Positions 6,397 to 9,324 of a stretch of DNA of 9,324 nucleotides are shown in pieces. The notes under the pieces are model-generated. The model did not search any database, was not told the DNA's origin, and was given only the letters and a program-made list of their open reading frames with translations. Both the position numbers and the translations under genes were made by a program. Each line of letters begins with the position of its first letter. Position 1 is the first letter of the stretch. Location: the NCBI GenBank assembly GCA_946478645.1, contig CAMLCW010000205.1, forward strand, positions 1-9,324, in the 5' to 3' direction. The DNA comes from an uncultured Variovorax sp. Lineage in GTDB: Bacteria > Pseudomonadota > Gammaproteobacteria > Burkholderiales > Burkholderiaceae.

Positions 6397-7356
6397 ATGT
6401 ACCTTCTGCAAGCGCCACAACTGCTCGACCTCGAGCCCTTCACCAGCCTGCCCGACGAACTGCGCCGGCGCCAGCCCTCTGCCTGGGCCGAAGCCAATCG
6501 GGGCGGCCAGCCGACCGACTCCTTTCTTGAAGGCCCGGTATTCGACCAAGCAGGCAACCTTTATGTGGCCGACATCCCGTTCGGCCGCATCTTCCGCGTC
6601 GATGCCGCCGGCCGCTGGACGCTGATCGCCGAATACGACGGCGAGCCCAACGGCATGAAGTTCGTCGACGACCACACGCTGCTGGTGGCCGACTACAGGA
6701 ACGGCCTGGTGCGCGTCGACGTGCGCACCGGCCAGGTGGCGCCGCTGCTCGAGCGACGCAACAGCGAGCGCTTCAAGGGCGTGAACGACCTGGTGATCGA
6801 TGCCGAGGGCAACGTCTACTTCACCGACCAGGGCCAGAGCGGGCTGCACGATCCCTCCGGCCGGCTTTACCGGCTGCGCCCCGACGGCCGACTCGACCTG
6901 CTGCTGTCGAATGTGCCAAGCCCCAACGGCGTCGCGCTCTCGCCAGACGGCCGGGTGCTCTACCTTGCCGTGACGCGCGGCAACTGCGTGTGGCGCGTGC
7001 CGCTACTGCCCGACGGCAGCGTGGCCAAGGTGGGCCAGTTCTTCACCTCTTACGGCCCGAGCGGTCCCGATGGCCTCGCCGTCGACATCCACGGGCGACT
7101 GCTGGTCGCGAATCCAGGGCTCGGCCTGGTCTGGGTACTCAATGCCCGTGCCGAGCCTGTGGTGGTGCTGCGCGGCCCGGCGGGCGCCTCCATCACCAAC
7201 CTCGCCTTCGGCGGGCCGGACCGGTCAACAGTCTTCGTGACCGACTCGACGCACGGGCGCGTGCTGATGCGCCAGTTGGACGCGCCCGGCGTCGTACTGC
7301 ATCGCGGCCGCGGGCCGTCGGAAGGAACCCCCCGCCTCTTTACCGTCGATCGGTAG
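6397..7356 (+). CDS. SMP-30/gluconolactonase/LRE-family lactonase
   Basis: This 319-residue six-bladed beta-propeller belongs to the SMP-30/gluconolactonase family, whose members hydrolyse aldono- or sugar-acid lactones with a divalent metal. Residues matching the metal site are Glu45 in LEGPVFD, Asn177 in SPNGVALSPDG and Asp225 in GPDGLAVD. GEPNGMKF (82-89) and GVNDLVID (128-135) are the other typical strands near the active site. No signal peptide is visible, so it should be cytoplasmic. The ATG at 6397 has a weak GAAAG site 6 nt upstream. It is the last gene of the array and its final codons overlap the 3' end of the LysR gene by 17 bp, leaving no room for a dedicated terminator between them. 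With the two LigI-like enzymes it gives three predicted lactonases from two unrelated folds in one operon. Substrate not assignable; some propellers of this family are not lactonases. Confidence 0.88.
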   Translation: MYLLQAPQLLDLEPFTSLPDELRRRQPSAWAEANRGGQPTDSFLEGPVFDQAGNLYVADIPFGRIFRVDAAGRWTLIAEYDGEPNGMKFVDDHTLLVADYRNGLVRVDVRTGQVAPLLERRNSERFKGVNDLVIDAEGNVYFTDQGQSGLHDPSGRLYRLRPDGRLDLLLSNVPSPNGVALSPDGRVLYLAVTRGNCVWRVPLLPDGSVAKVGQFFTSYGPSGPDGLAVDIHGRLLVANPGLGLVWVLNARAEPVVVLRGPAGASITNLAFGGPDRSTVFVTDSTHGRVLMRQLDAPGVVLHRGRGPSEGTPRLFTVDR

Positions 7357-8251
7357 CACTGGTCGCGGCGTCCCAGAACGCGCTCGCGGCCTTGCCCAAA
7401 AGCGCGCTGTCACAGTAAAGCCTGATCTCCAGCGGAACCTCCCAGTCGCTGCCCGCCGCGGCCACCAGCCGGCCCTGGGCGATGTCGTCTTCCACCAGCG
7501 TCTTCGGCAGCCACGCGATGCCCCGGCCGTCGAGCACCATGGTTCGGAGCACCGAGGCCAGATGCGCAGTGACGACCGCCTGCGCGGGCACCGACTCCAG
7601 CCTGCGGCCGACGACCGCGCGCAGGATGCGGCCCAGCCCTGACTCCTCGGTGTACTGAAGCACCGGCACGGCAGGCCCGCCAGGCTGCCCGAGCCGGTGG
7701 CATGCGCCGCCTGCCGCGTCGGCCGCCGACACGGGAATCAGCAGGTCCTCGCCGACGCGTGTCGACCGGTAGGGCTCCGCATCGAGCGCCCCCGGGGCCT
7801 TGCCGTGCGCGTGGCTCAGCACGAACTGCACCTTGCTCTGCAGCATCAGCGCCTCGCAGCGCAAGAGCACGTCGGACATCAGCTGCACCGGTCCGAGCGC
7901 GGTGCTCGATTCGAGGCTTCGCAGCCAGCGCGGCAGAAAAGTGAACGACAGCGCATGTGTCGACGCGATGCGCAGCGTGACCGAACTGGCCTCGGCCACC
8001 TTCTTCGCGTCGCCCGGCACCCGCGCGACGCGGGCGATCATTTCCTGGGCCACGCCGGTGAACCATTCGCCGACCTCGGTCAGCCGGGCCGGCTGCGAGC
8101 GCCGGTCGAAGAGCTCGGCGCCGATCCACTCTTCGAGCGCGCGGATGCGCCGGCTGAAGGCGGGCTGGGAGCTGTGGCGGTCCTCCGCGGCGCGCGAGAA
8201 ATTGCCGGTGGCGGCCAGCGCCAGAAAGTCGTCGAGCCAGATCAGGTTCAT
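7340..8251 (-). CDS. LysR-type transcriptional regulator
   Basis: This 303-residue protein has the standard LysR layout. The N-terminal winged helix-turn-helix spans about 4-62, including GNFSRAAEDRHSSQPAFSRR and RALEEWIGAELFDRR. The effector-binding domain spans about 90-295, with VTLRIAST at its first strand and GRGIAWLPKTLV (243-254) near its end. It is divergent from tarD across 105 nt, the classic arrangement for a LysR protein controlling its neighbour and itself, so tarD is the first candidate target. The lactonase/receptor operon, which converges on it, is a second. The effector is plausibly a hydroxy-carboxylate such as tartrate, by inference only. The helix-turn-helix stretch also resembles the HypT-like branch of LysR proteins, but that is weak evidence. 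The ATG at 8251 has no strong ribosome binding site. Confidence 0.93.
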   Translation of the reverse strand: MNLIWLDDFLALAATGNFSRAAEDRHSSQPAFSRRIRALEEWIGAELFDRRSQPARLTEVGEWFTGVAQEMIARVARVPGDAKKVAEASSVTLRIASTHALSFTFLPRWLRSLESSTALGPVQLMSDVLLRCEALMLQSKVQFVLSHAHGKAPGALDAEPYRSTRVGEDLLIPVSAADAAGGACHRLGQPGGPAVPVLQYTEESGLGRILRAVVGRRLESVPAQAVVTAHLASVLRTMVLDGRGIAWLPKTLVEDDIAQGRLVAAAGSDWEVPLEIRLYCDSALLGKAASAFWDAATSATDRR

Positions 8252-8356
8252 GGGCGGTTCGTCCGGTGCATGGAAGCAGCGAAAAAGAGCATTGGCCGCA
8301 AAAGCCGGCGCGGCGGACCATACAGGCTCTCAATCAAAGACCGCCTGGAGCCCAGC
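8252..8356. promoter_or_regulatory. Divergent LysR-tarD intergenic control region
   Basis: The 105 nt between the two divergent starts must hold both promoters and probably the LysR binding site. The stretch 8280-8305 is richer in A than the coding DNA around it. I could not find a convincing -35/-10 pair: CATACA at 8319-8324 is a weak -10 candidate and TTGGCC at 8292-8297 lies 21 nt away, which is too far. No clean LysR T-N11-A dyad was found. The call rests on gene arrangement, not on motifs. Confidence 0.5.
8347..8350 (+). promoter_or_regulatory. Ribosome binding site of tarD
   Basis: GGAG lies 6 nt before the ATG at 8357 and fixes that start, which also matches the expected N-terminus of the family. 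Confidence 0.6.
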
Positions 8357-9324
8357 ATGAAGATCGTCGAAATCCGCGAAAAAACCATTCCCATCAGCTC
8401 GCCCATCCGCAACGCCTACATCGACTTTAGCAAGATGACGCTGAGCCTCGTCGCGGTGATCACCGACGTGATCCGCGACGGCAAGCCGGTCGTCGGCTAC
8501 GGCTTCAATTCGAACGGCCGCTATGGCCAAGGCAAGCTGATGCGCGAACGCTTCATTCCGCGCATCCTCGAAGCGGACCCGGCTTCGCTCGTCGACGACA
8601 CGGGCGACAACCTCGATCCGCACAGGATCTGGAACACCATGTTCACCAACGAGAAGCCCGGCGGCCATGGTGAGCGCTCGGTCGCGATCGGCACCATCGA
8701 CATGGCGGTGTGGGACGCCGTGGCCAAGATCGAAGGCAAGCCCCTGTTCCAGCTGCTGGCCGACCGCTACGGCAACGGCAAGCCGAACCGCAAGATTTTT
8801 GTCTACGCCGCGGGCGGCTACTACTACCCGGGCCAGGACCACCGAAAGCTGCAGGACGAGATGCGCAGCTACATCGACCGCGGCTACACGGTCGTCAAGA
8901 AAAAAATCGGCGGCGCCTCGCTCGACGAAGACCTGCGCCGCATCGACTCGATCATGGAGGTGCTGCAGGACGGCCAGAAGCTCTGCGTCGACGCCAACGG
9001 CCGCTTCGACCTCGAAACCGCCATCGCCTATGCCAAGGCGCTGTCGCAGTACGACCTGTTCTGGTACGAGGAGCCGGGCGACCCGCTCGACTTCGAGCTG
9101 CAGGCGGCGCTGCGCAACTTCTACAAGAACCCGATGGCCACGGGCGAAGACCTGTTCTCGATGCAGGACGCGCGCAACCTGATCCGCTACGGCGGCATGC
9201 GCCCCGACCGCGACTGGCTGCAGTTCGACTGCGCGCTGAGCTACGGCCTGGTGGAGTACCTGCGCACCCTCGACATGCTCAAGGAGCACGGCTGGTCGGC
9301 CAGCCGCTGCATCCCGCACGGCGG
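8357..9324 (+). CDS. tarD: D(-)-tartrate dehydratase (enolase superfamily), 3'-partial
   Basis: The 322 visible residues match the D-tartrate dehydratase TarD of Bradyrhizobium nearly segment for segment as I recall that sequence. TarD dehydrates D-tartrate to oxaloacetate in the cytoplasm with Mg2+. Shared segments include PISSPIRNAYIDF near the N-terminus, GYGFNSNGRYGQG (47-59), NEKPGGHGERSVA (98-110) and FVYAAGGYYYPG (148-159). Catalytic positions, each one lower than in TarD, are Lys183 of the KKK stretch, metal ligands Asp212 (VDANG), Glu238 (WYEE) and Glu264 (ATGED), and Asp291 with His321 (IPHGG) forming the His-Asp dyad. All are present, so the enzyme should be active. About 65 C-terminal residues lie beyond the right edge, judged from the usual ~389. 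It is divergent from the LysR gene, its likely regulator. A looser mandelate racemase/muconate lactonizing label would be correct only at superfamily level. Confidence 0.93.
   Translation, partial: MKIVEIREKTIPISSPIRNAYIDFSKMTLSLVAVITDVIRDGKPVVGYGFNSNGRYGQGKLMRERFIPRILEADPASLVDDTGDNLDPHRIWNTMFTNEKPGGHGERSVAIGTIDMAVWDAVAKIEGKPLFQLLADRYGNGKPNRKIFVYAAGGYYYPGQDHRKLQDEMRSYIDRGYTVVKKKIGGASLDEDLRRIDSIMEVLQDGQKLCVDANGRFDLETAIAYAKALSQYDLFWYEEPGDPLDFELQAALRNFYKNPMATGEDLFSMQDARNLIRYGGMRPDRDWLQFDCALSYGLVEYLRTLDMLKEHGWSASRCIPHG

Noticed and set aside
7303..7312. 10-bp palindrome CGCGGCCGCG near the end of the SMP-30 gene
   Set aside because: It lies inside coding sequence, has no following T run, and short GC palindromes are common at this base composition.
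8258..8275. TTC-N12-GAA dyad as a LysR operator
   Set aside because: Only three bases match per arm, it does not fit T-N11-A, and such matches are expected by chance.
8330..9319. 329-codon frame on the - strand opposite tarD
   Set aside because: tarD is supported by near full-length family match and all catalytic residues; the antisense frame is a codon-bias shadow.
1..9324. CRISPR arrays, tRNA/rRNA genes, insertion sequences, integrase or attachment sites
   Set aside because: None seen: no regularly spaced repeats, no transposase-like frame, no terminal inverted repeats, and coding density leaves almost no free space.

Overview
The window is G+C-rich and densely coding. It reads as a catabolic region from a beta-proteobacterium of the Burkholderiales, most likely a Comamonadaceae such as Variovorax. 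That guess rests on codon use and on three Bug/TctC-type periplasmic receptors in under 5 kb, an expansion typical of that order. It is an inference, not a taxonomic assignment.

Region 1 (1-7356, + strand) is one tightly packed eight-gene array. The order is: a LigI-like amidohydrolase (5' end outside the window), Bug receptor 1, an RraA/HMG-CHA-aldolase-family protein, a D-2-hydroxyacid dehydrogenase, Bug receptor 2, Bug receptor 3, a second LigI-like amidohydrolase, and an SMP-30/gluconolactonase-type lactonase. Gaps are -4 to 57 nt, with stop/start overlaps at 761-764 and 2512-2515, so it is very probably one operon. Its promoter lies upstream of the window. No tctA/tctB membrane genes are visible.

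Region 2 (7340-9324) holds a LysR-type regulator on the - strand. It overlaps the end of the operon tail-to-tail by 17 bp. It is divergent, across a 105-nt control region, from tarD, a D(-)-tartrate dehydratase of the enolase superfamily that runs off the right edge with its catalytic residues intact.

Taken together, this looks like an uptake-and-breakdown locus for one or more polar hydroxy-carboxylates or their lactones. Receptors would capture the acid, up to three lactonase-like enzymes would open cyclic esters, the dehydrogenase would interconvert 2-hydroxy and 2-oxo acids, the RraA-family protein might act on a 2-oxo acid, and TarD would turn D-tartrate into oxaloacetate. The individual families are clear; the substrate and the pathway order are inference. 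The points most worth following are the combination of LigI-like and RraA/LigK-like genes without ring-cleavage genes, the loss of the acidic catalytic residue in the RraA-like protein, and the apparent duplication of a receptor-hydrolase pair.
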